Assembly (NCBI GenBank): GCA_037176705.1
Contig: CM073885.1
Location: 168,010,290-168,074,289, forward strand
Length of the DNA: 64,000 nucleotides
Source: Molossus alvarezi
Lineage: Eukaryota > Chordata > Mammalia > Chiroptera > Molossidae
Reading direction: 5' to 3'
The notes under the pieces are model-generated. The model was given only the letters and a program-made list of their open reading frames with translations, ran no database searches and was not told the DNA's origin. A program made the position numbers and the translations under genes. Of the stretch, positions 10,432 through 23,210 are shown piece after piece (the first letter of the stretch is position 1; every line of letters starts with the position of its first letter).

Positions 10432-12450
10432 TTCAAAAAACACTTCTTAAACTACTAGGTACTCGGCCTGTTGATAGGCAAAAGGGTTGGTGTCTGCCTT
10501 GAAGAAGCATGTGATCTAGTGGATGAGGTAGAGAAATAATTAACAATTAAGTATAGGCGTGAAAGGTACAAAAGTAGACTAAGAAAACCTAGGAGGGCAG
10601 GGAAGAGGCATCTAAACAAAACTGGGCCCTGGCCGGTTTGGCTCAGCAGTTGGAGGGTCGGCTTGCGGACCAGAGAGTCGTAGGTTCAGTTCCTGCTAAG
10701 GGCACGAACCTGGGTTGCGGTTCGTCCCCTCTCCAGTTGGGGTTGTGTGGGTGGCAGCTAGTTGATGTGTCTCTCTCACATCGATGTTTCTCTCCCTCCA
10801 TTTCTCCCTCCTGCTCTATCTGAAGATAAATGCCAAAATGTTCTCAGGTGAGGATTAAAAATAACAAAAATGGGATTATGGAACAGCTTCCTAGAAGAGA
10901 TGATGCTGGATTCAGGTTTGGAAGTATGGGTTGGATTTGTATAAAAAGGGACAGAAGAATGGCATTTCAGTAGACATATCAGCAAAGCAGAGCTTCTGTG
11001 GCATGAAATCTGAAGATCTACTTGTAACTCTCAAGATTTGCCACATCGTGTCTGGCTGGGAGGAAGATATACACAGGTCGTGATGGACGGTGAACTTGAA
11101 AGATAAGCAGGGCTCCAGAGCTCACCGTCTTTTCTGCCAGGCCGGGGACTTTAAACGTTATCCTGAAGGCAGTGGGGCCGCTGGTACCATTTAGACGAGG
11201 AGTGCTGTGAAAAGTTTTACACGTATAGTAGGTCTTTCTTGAGGGATTTGAGGAGACAGCTTGGAAAGGAGTGAGACTAAGGCTAGAAAACGAGTTTGAT
11301 GATTATGCTGGCAATTCATAGAAGGAATGGTGAGGGGCCAAGCTAAAGTAGTGGTTGACGATGGAAATAAAAGGGAAAGACTAGACATCAGAATTATACT
11401 TAATGTAGGGGAAGCTACATAACTGATGTCTGATTGGATGTATGATTAGTACAATAGGAACATGACAAAGATGGCCCCCAGGACCGGGGTGTAGTTTTTC
11501 GGGTGGATGCTGGTGTCATTTAACAGGGAATACACAAAGGGGAACAGGTTTTGGAGAAAGGTGGTGAATTTAATTTGAGCATACTCACTTTGAAGTGTCT
11601 GTGGGGCATCCAAATGAAGATGCCCAGTAGGCATTTTCCTCTGCAAACCTGAAATTCACTTGAGAAATACAAACAAAATATATAAAGTTGGCCATCATCA
11701 GCATATCAATGATACTTGTGATGAGAGGGAATGAGATCACAGAAAAAATAGTATAAATATGAAAAGAGTCAAGGACTAAAGGAGGAGCACAGTATTTGAG
11801 GTTTTGTGCAGAAAACTTAAAAGAGAATCAAAGAGGAAGCAAGACAACCAGAAGTTTGGTGTCACAGAAACCAAAGGAGGAAAAACCTCAAGGAAGAAGT
11901 AGTGAACAGTGTCAATGCCTCAGACAGGTCATGTAAAAAAACAACAACTGAAAAATAACCATTAGATTAGGTAATACGTTGACATTTGTTGACCTTGACT
12001 AAACAATTCTGCAATCACAGTTGCACAATTCCCAGACAGAATTTGGGAAGTCTGTGGCCAATAGGAAATTGAAGTCAACAAGGACCAGCTGTTTTTTCAA
12101 GTAGCTTGGTGAAAAGGGAGGTAGAGATTTCTGTTGATTTTTGTTTTTCAGAGCATATCTACATGTTATAGGTGTCGAGGAGAAAGAACACATACAAAAG
12201 AGAAGTTAAAATATGACTGTGAAGGGAAATATGGGTAAGCGTGGGTGGGTAGTCAGCATGGATGAGAGGGGACAGGTCAGAGAGAAAAGCCCAGGGAGTT
12301 TCATGAGCTTGTTTTTTCTTAGTGTAGTAGGAGGCAGAGTAGTATGGTAAGAATGACTGGGATAGATCAGGGTGTGGTGGCTAGGAGTTGAGAGAATCCA
12401 TAAAACATTTCCGAGGGGAATGGAAAAGGAAGCCTCTTATTAATGTCTCA
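10432..12450 (-). mobile_element. Ancient L2 LINE relic
   Basis: The + strand shows the antisense L2 layout: 3'-end part (10432-10620, '...tgtgatctagtggatgaggtagagaaataattaac'), 'ttaacagggaatacac...gtctgtggggcatccaaatgaagatgcccagtaggcatt' and 'gccatcatcagcatatcaatgatac', then 'agtgtcaatgcctcagacaggtcatgt...' that corresponds to the reverse transcriptase FDTVDH neighbourhood. Heavily mutated, no frame. Split by a VES SINE at 10626-10862. Confidence 0.75.
10626..10862 (+). mobile_element. VES SINE (long class) inside an L2 relic
   Basis: Starts gccctggccggtttggctc; the 3' module is 'tgttctcaggtgagg'. TSDs are 10615-10625 and 10863-10873 (aacaaaactgg / aacaaaaatgg). It interrupts the L2 relic at 10432-12450. 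Confidence 0.93.
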
Positions 12451-12602
12451 AGGGCATGCCAAAGTGTACCTGGAGGCCACTGACATTGGTGACCATCCCC
12501 AAGGTTTTACAGCTTCAACACTAAAGTTTTTTCATTTGTGCTTGAATTGCCAATGCTTATTGTTTATGCAATATGCTGATCCAGTTTAAGAAAAAAATAA
12601 AG

Positions 12603-12819
12603 GGTGTCCAGTGGGTGTGGCTCAGTGGTAGAGCATTGACCCATGCACCAAGAGGTTGCCAGTTTGATTCCCGGTCAGGGCACATGCCCAGGTTGTGGGC
12701 CCAATCCCCAGTGGGAGGCATGCAGGAGGCGGCCAGTCAATGTTCTCTCTCATTGATGTTTCTATCTCTCTCTCCCTCTCACTTCTTCTCTCTCTAAAAT
12801 CAATGAAGAAAAAAAAAAT
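12603..12819 (+). mobile_element. VES SINE (short class)
   Basis: Head gtccagtgggtgtggctcag, 'gacccatgcaccaag' and 'cagggcacatgccc' segments, CT body and 'ctaaaatcaatg' 3' end with a poly(A) tail. Confidence 0.93.
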
Positions 12820-13269
12820 GTTTCAAGAAAAAAAATAAAGAAAATGTTGATATAGAGAAAATATATGCTATTTTTTTTTAAAAGGCATAAAGCTTTAAAG
12901 AGTAGTTTGACCCATTAGATGGTAAATTTACTTTAATCTTTTCAATGTTGCTGTTCCATTAAGACTAATGTTTGCCTAAGTTTTATTTCGCAATCCTCAG
13001 ATAATATCATGCCAGATTTAAAATGTTTCTGGGGTAGAAAGGACAGGGGTTAATTATTTAGCACTAATTCATAACACTGCTGTGAGCTCCTGTGACAAAA
13101 TGCTATTATTTCAGTAACAGTAAATAATTAACATGTTGAATAAAATTTCAATCATAAGTAATTTTAACACACATTAACATCATGCTAAGCAGCCATTAAA
13201 GAAAAAGGACAGAAATGTAGAGCTAAATTTAAATGGGATTCTACAAAATATTTGTTTAAGCTAAAGAAG

Positions 13270-14750
13270 GCAAGGGTAGAATAAAATGGGCCACATAATA
13301 GATGGACACAAAGAAAACAAATAGCAAAATGGCAGACCTGAATCCAGCTATATCAATAGTTATATTCATTGTGAAAAGAATAAACACTTCAGTTAAAGCC
13401 ATGGATTATCATACAGGCTTTTTAAAAAGCAAGATCCTATTATATATTATGCATAAGAGCTGAACATGAAACATAAAGACATAATGACATAAAATGCTTC
13501 AAGGTAAAATGATCAAAAAATATATGGAAACCCAACATAGAGAGGCTATATAAACATCAGACTACATAGACTTAAGGTCAAGGAGTATTAACAGAGGTAA
13601 AGGGGAAAGTATTAAAATGATAACAGGGTCAGTTCATCAGAAAGACATTACAAGATTAAAAAATTAGGCCAAAAATATTTAAAATTAGAAAGTACATAGA
13701 TTTATTTTTAATTTTATTTTTTGGTTAATCTTCATCTGAGGATATTTTTCCATTAATTTTTCTAGATAGAGTGGAAGGGAGGGAGAGAGAGAGAAAGAAA
13801 CATTGACGTGAAAGAGACACATCAATTGGTTGTCTCCTACATGACCCCAGTCGGAGTCAGGTATCAACCTACAATCCAGGTATACACCCTTGACCAGGAT
13901 TTGAACCAGTGACCTTTTGGTCCTCCAGCCAACACTCTAACCACTGAGCCAAACTGGCCAGGGTGAAAGTATATAGACTTAAACAGCACTATCAACCGCC
14001 TTGCCTTGGTTGATATTTATAGAACTCTTCCTTACAACTACAGAATATAGAGTTTTTTCAAGTATACATTAAATGTTCACCAAAATAGACCACATACTGA
14101 ACCATAAAGGTATCTTAAATTTCAAAATATTAAAGTTTAAAGACTATATTCTCTGTCTACTAAAGAATCAAATAAGTGTCAGTAACATTGTAATATATAG
14201 AAAAACCTTAAATTTTTTAAAAGTAAAACCACTTCTAAATAATATAGGGATCAAAGAAGAATTATAAGGAATATTAGCAAATATCACAGCTAAATGATAA
14301 TGGATACAACATACCAAAATTTGTGGGATGCTGCTAAAAAGTACTAAGAAATTTTAGTTATAAACACTTATATAAGAAAAAAGATTTAAAAGTAATGATC
14401 CAAGTCTTCAATTTAAGAAGTTGAAGAAAATGAGCAATTAAGCCCAAAGTAAGTGCAAAGAAGGAAACAAGATGAGTAGGAAAAAATGAAATAGAAAATA
14501 GACAAATGATAGTGAATATTAACAGTCAAAAGTTGGTTCTTTGAAAGGTTTAATCAACTTAATAGCTACTAAGAAGAGTGTACAAAAAATTGATAAATTT
14601 ATCAAAATTGAAAACTTTTGTGTTATGTCTTGATTTGGCTGATGGTTACCTTGGGATATACAGTTATAAAAACTGGTTGAATTCTTCACTTAAGATCTGT
14701 ACATTTCAAGGATGCACATTTTACCTCAGTTTAAAAAAAGAGAGAGGAGA
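13270..14750 (+). mobile_element. Old L1 relic: ORF2 endonuclease region joined to 3' UTR
   Basis: DNA-level resemblance to L1 ORF2 is clear in order: the EN start (aatccagctatatcaatagtt...), 'tatcaaccgccttgcc...attgatatttatagaac', 'aaaatagaccacatactg', 'taccaaaatttgtgggatgctgctaaa', and 'gttggttctttgaaagg' just before the RT domain. From about 14615 the sequence switches to an L1 3' UTR-like segment (tgatggttaccttgggatatacag...). The reverse transcriptase is missing. A VES SINE splits the endonuclease part. All frames are broken. Confidence 0.8.
13722..13963 (-). mobile_element. VES SINE (long class) inside an L1 relic
   Basis: Reverse copy: left-end module 'atcttcatctgaggatattt', right-end head complement 'ccactgagccaaactggcc'. 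Flanks 13688-13704 and 13965-13981 match at 15 of 17 positions, a clear TSD. Confidence 0.93.
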
Positions 14751-14984
14751 GACAGATTTTGCTGTGCTTCTCATAAGCTAGACAGTTTTTTAAGATTCTC
14801 ATGTTAAATTTTTTCAAGCTTCTTGAAATTCTCAACTACAGAAAGGAAAAATTCGTGTTCTTAGCAAACCACCTTCTCTAATAAGTGGGCATAAAATGTA
14901 ATGTTTCTGATTATTCGATTCATATTTTGCTTTAGATAATTCTTAAAACCTCCCTGCATAGTTGCTAATAATGATAAAACTGTT

Positions 14985-15203
14985 TAGCAATTACTGGGCT
15001 GTTACTGTACACCACCAGATACCCTTCTAAGGGCTTTGCATGTTTACCTCATTTAACCCTTAAAGCACCCTATGAAGAAAGTACTATGACAGTCCCATTT
15101 ACACATGAAGTGTTAGAAGCACAGGGATTGAATTCATTTGTCTGAGGTCACAGGATCAGGAAGGGACGTAACGGGGCTACCACCTAGTGCTCTGACTGAG
15201 AGC
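14985..15203 (+). mobile_element. MIR SINE
   Basis: 'cctcatttaacccttaaagcaccctatgaag', 'cccatttacacatgaag', 'gaggtcacaggatcaggaagggacgtaac' follow the MIR consensus. Confidence 0.8.
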
Positions 15204-17685
15204 ATGTGCTATGCTCCTGGTGCCACCCTGACCTGCAGGGTGCACTGTCAACTGCGTATTTATCTGCCATCCCCCCTGCCCCCAATCAAAGCCAGCCAGG
15301 ATCTCAGCAAACGCAGCAGCACCAATTGCCAAACCAAGCTGTCCTGATGAGCCTCATGGCTCCTCTCATCCCATCCCCAAGTGTAAAGCTCATGGGAGGC
15401 TGCAGACCTGTAAGTGGGGCCATTTTACAAAGCTGATTTCATGGAAAAGGTTAGGCCGAGACCAGCGCTCACCTCCTAATCATATTCTACTCCACGTTCA
15501 ACGTGTAGAACGTCAGGTTTGGGAAAGCTGATATTCCAGGACCCGAGAGGCAGACGATTGTAGTAAACAGAATTGTGTAGTATCTTTCTTCCCAAGTAGT
15601 CTGATTTATTCTGTCCCTGTTAGGGTCATTATCTATTGATGCTAAGCTGTAAAATATAAATACCCTGAAAAACTGGTTCTTAGTGGTTTCAGTTTTTTCT
15701 TTCTGCCCCTGATATATTTTATTAGTTCTGGTAACACAAACTAAAATGAAATTCCAGGCTCTACCCATTTGTTTACAGTTTTTGATTATCTCCTTGAGAT
15801 ACAGAGCACATACATGTGGTCCTGCCCGTCTGCTCTCCTGGGCATTGTAGACATCAAACCACAGCAAATAACAAAAGGATTGTGTGGTTGTTAAGGACAT
15901 CAAGAACTAAGGTTTCAACCCTGAGGCACACACTGGCCAGACTGATACTTCCAGCAACTAAATTAACCCATGCTTTCTTAGAAGCCCAAAGGTTTTCATT
16001 AATTCTGAACATAAACTCAGGTGCCAGAGAAATTGCTTTAATATTCAGCAGTTTTCAAAAGAAGCTGCTTATGAATAATCACTGAAATGTCCATTTTATT
16101 TACAGAACGTACTGACACCTTGAGCCCTGGCAGCTGGGCTTTTGTTTTTCAAATTTTGCAGGTTCATGTCCAGCTTCCCAGTTACAGCTGGATTCTGGGG
16201 GTAGAGAGTTAATCCCTTAAGGACCTTGGTGGCCTGTTTTCCTAGGTGGGTATACAGAGCAGGTGTACTGGAGATAGATCTTGATTTTCCCACTGGGAAA
16301 ACTACTCATTAAGGTGTCCATGCTTCTATCCAACGTGTACTTAAACTTCAGCAAGAGAATGAATCCCATTTCCAAGCATAATTTCAAGAAAGCCTCAAAT
16401 TGACCTAGGAGGGGCTGAGGTTCCATATTAGCTGAGTGGCTTGGACACATATCTACCATTCCATTGATAGGAGCAGGGTAAAGAGGATTCTTCTGCCATG
16501 TTCAGAAAATATGATGGATTTAATAAGAAAGTAAACTTAAATTTTTATCATCAAAAGTTTGTCTAAGTAGATTGTTTTAACATAAGTGACCTCATGGCTT
16601 AGAGTCACTCTTAGATATTGAAAGTACTTTTCCAACTTTATTTTTGGTGTTCATAATTATTGTGAATATGCTCATTAGGAAACTCTCTAAAATTTTTCTG
16701 TCATTTAAAACCCTAATGTCTTAACCACTGCAAGGGCTTGGCATGGAATTAAAAGAGAAACTATTCCCACAAACCCCATTAGTTTAATATTTTGCTGCAG
16801 AATTAGGTACTAAGACTTATTTTCTGTAGATTAGTAAACATAAAGATATTACTTTTTCAAAAATAATTTTAATGTAATTTTAAATATAAAACAAGACAAC
16901 TTGGTATAAAACACTGATGTTAGGAAAACTTTAAAAGTTAGGTTTGATAAACAGCTTGCTTGCTGAAAATATTGGAGGTATAGGTAGGTTATTTTTAAAC
17001 AGCAGTACATACACATAAGAAATGAAAAATGATAACAGATTATTCCAGAGATTTATTTTTGGCCTTGGGTAGCTGTGTCAACCCCCTGCTCACAGGTCCT
17101 TGGGCATACACATACCCAAGAGCACTGTTTGCAGAATGAGACCAGAGGCAGAGTGGGGGGTTGACTGCCCTCCCAAATCCCTCATTTTGACGGAATCAAG
17201 CATTTCTTTTAATATGGTCTCATGGCAATTTTATTTTTCTCAGATAAAAAGCAGTGGATTATTGTTTGAAAAGATTGTCATACCCTAAGCTCTTTTAGCC
17301 CAGAATGCTTTATATGTTTCCCTGAAGGAAATTCCACAGTTGCCCTGTAGTAGCACAGGCTGCAGAGGAGAACCTGGGCCAGCTGCTGCTGCCGGATACT
17401 GTTCTCCTCATACATAATGCACTGACGTAGGATGTGTTTGGTGCCCTCGTTTTAATATTTTTCCACAGTACTTACCCAAACCCCTCCTATGGAGATGTCA
17501 TAACATGAATTATGAATGTGTTGTCACAGTGAAACACATTGTGGATCAGGTATAGCTTGTATAATATTTCAAGGTACCCTGCTACCTGCATAATATTGAC
17601 AAATTGGTAAGCATCCAAAAAAGTAGTAAATACCGTGATTAAGAAAATGAAAGAATTAAAGAGAATTTTGCAAAAGAAGAGAATA
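15204..17685. other. Intron segment, unassigned
   Basis: Contains ORFs on both strands (138 codons at 15487-15903 minus; 80 codons at 16217-16459 minus) with no recognised similarity, no splice-site-bounded structure and no repeat family I can name. Confidence 0.45.
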
Positions 17686-17890
17686 GCCCTGGCCACTGTG
17701 GCTCAGTTGATTAGAGTGTTGTCCCACGCACCAAAGGGTTTTGGGTTTGATTCCCAGCCAGGCTATGTACCCCGGTTGTGGGTTTGATCCCCAGTCAGAG
17801 TATGTACAAGAGGCAACTGATCAATGTTGCTCTATCTTCCTCTCTCTCTAGAATCAATGAAAAACATGTCCTTGGGTGAGGATTAAAAAG
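17686..17890 (+). mobile_element. VES SINE with short-class head and long-class 3' end
   Basis: The head (gccctggccactgtggctcag, then 'gtcccacgcaccaaa') resembles the short class, but the element ends 'gtccttgggtgaggatt' like the long class. Confidence 0.9.
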
Positions 17891-20225
17891 GGAATAATAA
17901 AAAATAAGAGAATACATAAAATACTAGGAAAATCGCTAAATGATCATGGCTGTAGAAAAGTTAAAAGAGCTAAGAGGAAAAATATATGAGCTAGAAAATG
18001 AGATCAGTTACAAAGAAAACTTCAAAAGGAAAGTCAATTTAGTGAGAAATTTTATCACTTGATTTTCTTCCATTACATGCTTTAGCTTATAAATGGGTTA
18101 GATAATATTCCACAGGGAAAGCCATGTGTCTGTGTGTGTTTTTAAGCCAAAAATGGAACACTAACATATTAAGCATTTATAGTTTAACTTTATTTATCTT
18201 TTAAAAAGAACATTTTGACATTATCTCTATAAGATTTATGAATTTTGAACAAGTATGTGCAAGACTTTCTCCAAAGCCTTGTGGTCCCCCAAAGGACATT
18301 AGTGCATTGCAGGATTTATGGGCTATAGTGTTTCCTCTTAAAGCCAAGGGAAGAGTTAGTTCTAAAGTGAATAAATATTTCAGAAAAGGACTATTTGTAT
18401 TTTAGTTTTACTTTATTTCTGGACTTAAATTATTGGCAAGATTTAATACTGGGTACAGATCATTTTAGCAATGTATAAAAATCTTTCTAACCTATGAAAG
18501 AATTGTACTTTTAAATACAGAATATCAATGCTACATGTTGTAAATCCTGAAAATATATATATCACTAATAAAAAAAACAAACAAGGAGACATAGTGATTT
18601 AAAATTAAATGTTACAATTTGAAGAAACATGTCAAACTTTCTTCTTTCTTTCCTCCTTCTACTTTTTTTTCGGCTTTATTCTTATCAATAAGTCATAAAC
18701 TTTTCTTGGAATGTAGAAAATTAAGCACATTTACCTGGGGTCTTAAATGTTATCTAATGTGTACTTAATGCCTTTTAAACTCTGTTGTCTTTTCTGTCTT
18801 TGTAGCTACCACTCTCCTCACTTAGCAGATTGCTTTGATAGATTTGACAATTCTCACTGTCCTCTCTGTGTCTAAATATTGATCTGCATTTTATAAATCA
18901 CTAAAAAACTAGAAACTTGTAAGTCTCATCAGATGAGAAGATATCATCTTTGCTACTATTGAATTTCTGTGCATGATTTATGTTTTCAAATGTCTCCAGC
19001 AGTGTACAAAGAAAGCTTTGATTTGATAGACTTCTCAAATGTATTTATATACTTGTTTTTGTGGCTTTGAGGCTCCATTTTATTGTCTTATTGTCCTTTA
19101 TCATCAATTCGTCTTATTTGAATACACAATGTAAAGCTAAAAAGGAGAAAGATTTGAATTGCCCTGTGTGTGAGTGAGGATACTTGTTTGGCTTCTGTTG
19201 ACTTTTGGACATAAGTGAGAGAGCATTAAGATATCTCTAAGAGTAGAATAAAAGTTTGGATATCTATCATATTAGATACCTCTTGACCTTTATGAATATT
19301 CTCCCAGCTTCTAATGGACTTGGATGGGCTCAAGAAATTTATACCTGAGACAGGTTCAGAGTTTTCTTTGAACCACTTCTATCTCTTGATTTCCAAGAGG
19401 ATCTGTCAAGCCACAGGAATGAATGACAATTTCCAAAGCTGACTTGTTGGTTTATTATCTTTTCTGAAGTAATCACTTTATTTGAGCAATCTGCCTTTGA
19501 GATGAATAAACTAAATTTCAGTTATGGAAATTACTAGCACTTTCTTATACTTTTAAATTTTCGACCTTGCATTTGAATGCCCATCATTTTTAACACAGGA
19601 TATCGTGCATTCTGTGTGCAGGTGCCCATAGGGGTGCCAGCCTGCGCCATTTAATTGAACAGTAATGTTAAACTGGAAAGCAAACAGTAAGAGAATTTAA
19701 AAACAAAGTACATTAATGGAGTGAGCATTTCACCTCCTGATTCAACAAACTTTAATAATCAATCATAATACTGTTTGTTCATAGGGAAAGCTGCTAGAAT
19801 AGAGATGCAAAAAACATGCTTAAATAATGTGAAAATAAAAAACTGTGTTCTCCAGAAATATGTGTGCAGTTTTGGCCTCTCCACACAGATGATCACTCTG
19901 AAGCACTTGGAAAGAGCCCTGACTTGGGACACAGAATACTTCTGCAATATTTTGGAATTGAATTTGCTACATCTCTCCTTAAATGGTTTGCTCTTAGTTA
20001 TGAGATCATAAATTCATGTGCACACTTATAGATCCCTAAATATTTATTTTGTCAATTGGTTAGTAATATTTTGAGAATTCATGAGATTACTTATTGTATT
20101 CAATTCATCATCATCCAAAAATGTTATAAAATTTGTATTTGGCTGGTAGCAAACCACACTCTGTACAGATTTCCTTAGACATGAAATGATGTCTTAACAT
20201 CTACAACATCACTACAAAGGAGAGC
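17891..20225. other. Intron segment, nothing recognised
   Basis: AT-rich, no named repeat, no plausible gene. Short chance ORFs at 19759-20011 lie on opposite strands of the same sequence. Confidence 0.5.
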
Positions 20226-20505
20226 TGTAAAAACCTGTTTAACCCAGCAGTTAGAGCATTGGCCTGTGGACTGAAGGGTCATGGGTTCAATTCCTGGTCA
20301 AGAGCATGTACCTGGATTGCAGGTTCAATCTCTGGCACCAGTTGGGATTGTGCAGGAGGCAACCAATTGATGTGTCTCTCTCACATTGATGTTTCTGAAT
20401 TTTCTCTCTCTTCCTCCTTCTCTGCCTCCCTCCCTCCAAAAATCAATGGAAAAATATCCTTGAGTGAGGATTAATTAAAAAAAGAAAAACCAAAAAAAAA
20501 AAGAA
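20226..20505 (+). mobile_element. VES SINE (long class), first of a tandem pair
   Basis: Degenerate head (gtttaacccagcagttagagc), CT body, 3' module 'atatccttgagtgaggatt' and a long mixed A-tail. The next SINE starts inside this tail. Confidence 0.9.
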
Positions 20506-20508
20506 AAA

Positions 20509-20762
20509 GCCCTGGCTGGTTGGCTCAGATATTAGAGCCTCAGCACTCATTAGACTGAAGGGTCATGGGTTCAATTCCTGGTCCAGAGCATGTACCTGGA
20601 TTACAGATTCGGTCCCTGGCACCAACTGGTGTTGTGCAGGAGACAACCAATTGCTATGTCTCTCTTGCATCAGTGTTTCTCTCTCTCCCTCATCACTCCC
20701 TTTCACTCTCTTTAAAAGTCAATGGGAAAATATTCTTGGGTGAGGATTAACAACAACAACAG
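20509..20762 (+). mobile_element. VES SINE (long class), second of a tandem pair
   Basis: Starts gccctggctggttggctcag in the A-rich tail of the preceding SINE. It ends with 'attcttgggtgaggatt' and an (AAC)n tail. Confidence 0.92.
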
Positions 20763-21377
20763 ATAATAAACAAACAAACCATTATTGGAAATATAGATAA
20801 ATAATAATTGTGAAGGTAACCATTTATGCCTAAAGGGAGTGAGTGAGGTTTCAAGGTATAAATCCAGTTATAATTTTATATTCTAATGGTTGGCAACCTA
20901 TGCCCTATAAGTCAAAGAAAATTTTACTGACTGGGGCTCTTATTGAATAAAACATGTCCTTTGCTCTATTTTTTCTCCCTGGGAAGGATGTCTCTTGCCT
21001 GCTGCCCCCAATTGTCTGGTCCACTTTGGAAAGTGGTAACCTGAGGCCAACTCACAATGTGCTGTCCTTCCCTTCCCTGTTCTGCACACACAAAAGAAGA
21101 GAAGCTAAACCTCACAACTGCAAATTTCAGAAATAGAACTGTTTGGAGTTTATTGTTTTTAAATTTGTTTTACAATTACAGTTGAGACACGATATTATAA
21201 TGCTTTCAGGTGTATAACATAATGCTTAGACATTTGTGTACCTTATGAAGTGATAACCCTGTTAAGTCTAGTACCTGTATGACACCGTGCATAGTTACTA
21301 CAGTATTATTGATTATATTTCTTATGCTCCACTTTACATCCTTGTGACTATTTTTATAACTGACAATTTGCACTTCT

Positions 21378-21495
21378 TTTGTTTTTAATAACTTTTTATT
21401 AATTTTTTGAGAGAGATAAAAACATCAATGTGAGAGACATCAATCGGCTGCCAGCTGCCTCCTGCAAGCCCCCTACTGGGGATTGAACCCACAAC
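21378..21495 (-). mobile_element. VES SINE, 5'-truncated
   Basis: Reverse copy with only the 3' half: GA tract, 'ctgcctcctgcaagccccctactggggattgaaccc'. The tRNA-like head is missing. It lies between an L1 3' UTR and an L1 ORF1 relic. Confidence 0.8.
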
Positions 21496-22692
21496 TCTTA
21501 GTTTATCTGAGAATATCTCACTTGTAAAGGACAGTTTGACAGATACTGGATTCTTGGTTGACAGGTTGGTTTTTCATTTTGGTTTTTTGCATTTTGCATT
21601 TTTTGCATATATTGGGCTATTGCCTTCTGTCCTCCAAAGTTTCTGTTGAGAAATCTGCTAATAATTACTTTGAGAATCATCTCGATGTGATGAGTCACAT
21701 CCCTCTTACTGCTTTGAAGATAATCTCTTTGTCATTGAAAGTTTGATTATAATTTGTCTTGGTGTAGGTCTTCTTGATTTTATCCTACTTGAAATTCCTT
21801 GAGAGAATCTTGAAGTCTTGGATATTTATATAAATATCTTTCATCAAATTTAGGAAGTTTTCAGCAATTATTTCTTCAAATGTACTCTTTGTCTTTTCCT
21901 TCTGGGATTCCCATGATGCATATGCTAGTCCATGTGATGGTCTCCCACAGTCCCTTAGACTCTGTTTACTTTTCTTTGATCTTTTTCTTTCTGTCCTCAG
22001 ACTGGATAATTTTTGTTGTCCTTTCTGCAAGTTTGTTGATTCTTTCTTCTTTCTGCTCAAATCTGTCTTTAAATCCCTCTGGTGAATTTTTAAATTTGAT
22101 TATTTATTTCATTTCTGTACTTTTCAGCTCCATAATTTCTTAATTTTTTTTAAGTTTTCTATCTCTTCAATTATATTTCCATGTTGTCCCTACATTTTTT
22201 TTTTTTTTTTAGTTTTTCTCCATCTTCCTTTAGCTCTTTAAGTATCTTTAAGACAGCTGTTTTAAAGTCTTTGTGTAGTACATCTGCTTTCAAGTCTACT
22301 TCAGGGACAGTTTCTGTTGTTTTTTCTCCTTTGAATGAGCCATACCTTTCCTTGAATTTTTGCTCAAAACTTGACATTTGAATCTAATAATGTGATAACT
22401 CTGGGAATCAAATTATTTTCCTACCCCAGAGTTTACTGGGTTTGGTTACTGGTTTTGTTTTATGTTTTATTGTTGCAGGTTGTCTCTGTATTGAGGTTCA
22501 GCTTGAAGTATAAACTTAAGATCTTCTCAAGTCTCTTCTGAGCCTTTTCCTGGGCATGAACTGTCACATTTAAGTTTTCTTTATATACACAGTTGTTTTT
22601 GAGTGTTCTACTTATTCATTTCTGGCTCTTAAAGGGAGAAAATAAGAAAAGTAAAGGGGGAAGCAATAAGAAGGGTTCTGCCTTCTTATTCT

Positions 22693-22900
22693 TTTCATTA
22701 TTATTATTTATTGACTTTAGAGAGAGAGAGAGAGAAAGGGAGAGGGAGAGAGAGAGAGAAACATCAATTGACCACATCCTGCACACCCCCTACTGGAGAT
22801 TGAGCCTGTAACCCAGGCATGTGCCCTGATCAGGAATCAAACCAGCAACTTTTTGGTATACAGGATGATGCCCAACCAACTCAGCCACATTGACCAGGCC
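22693..22900 (-). mobile_element. VES SINE (short class)
   Basis: Reverse copy with a (GA)n tract at 22722-22761, 'caggaatcaaacc' and head complement 'ctcagccacattgaccaggcc'. It interrupts the L1/HAL1 5' region. Confidence 0.91.
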
Positions 22901-23210
22901 AGAGGGTGCTGGTTCTTTAAATGTTCTGGAAGTCAGTCAACCAAAGGAGGAGAGGATTGCAATGATGGAGGAAGGGCAACAGCAATGGCTGCCTGTCTTT
23001 CTATGTGCACCACTGTGATCAGAAGCACCAATCAGTGACCAGGACACATGCACAGTTACCTTTCATGTGGCTGGGGTAAAGGATAGGTAGCTACTACTGT
23101 GCTAAGAGCTGATATTGACTGAAATTAACCATCGTTTACAGTCTGAGCCTTCCCTGGGAAGTTGCATGTCTTCAATGGAATCCAGAGTTCCAAAATAGTT
23201 ATCTTAGAAG

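Larger units (their letters stand above)
21140..23090 (-). mobile_element. Old L1/HAL1 relic (5' UTR, ORF1, 3' UTR) with nested SINEs
   Basis: The minus strand reads, right to left: a probable 5' UTR (about 23090-22400), an ORF1 N-terminus (22377-22171, KTTETVPEVDLKADVLHKDFKTAVLKILKEL), a frameshifted ORF1 middle (22060-21785, with KKSKQSLRDCGRPSHGLAYASW matching the L1 'RDLWDTIKRTN..IMGVPEG' block at DNA level), ORF1 C-terminal remnants to about 21505, and an L1-type 3' UTR (21370-21140). No ORF2 is present. It could be a HAL1 or an ORF2-deleted L1. VES SINEs at 21378-21495 and 22693-22900 inserted later. Confidence 0.75.

Noticed and set aside
15487..15903. 138-codon minus-strand ORF as a gene
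   Set aside because: No recognised domain, no splice context, and an overlapping ORF on the other strand; it lies in an intron.
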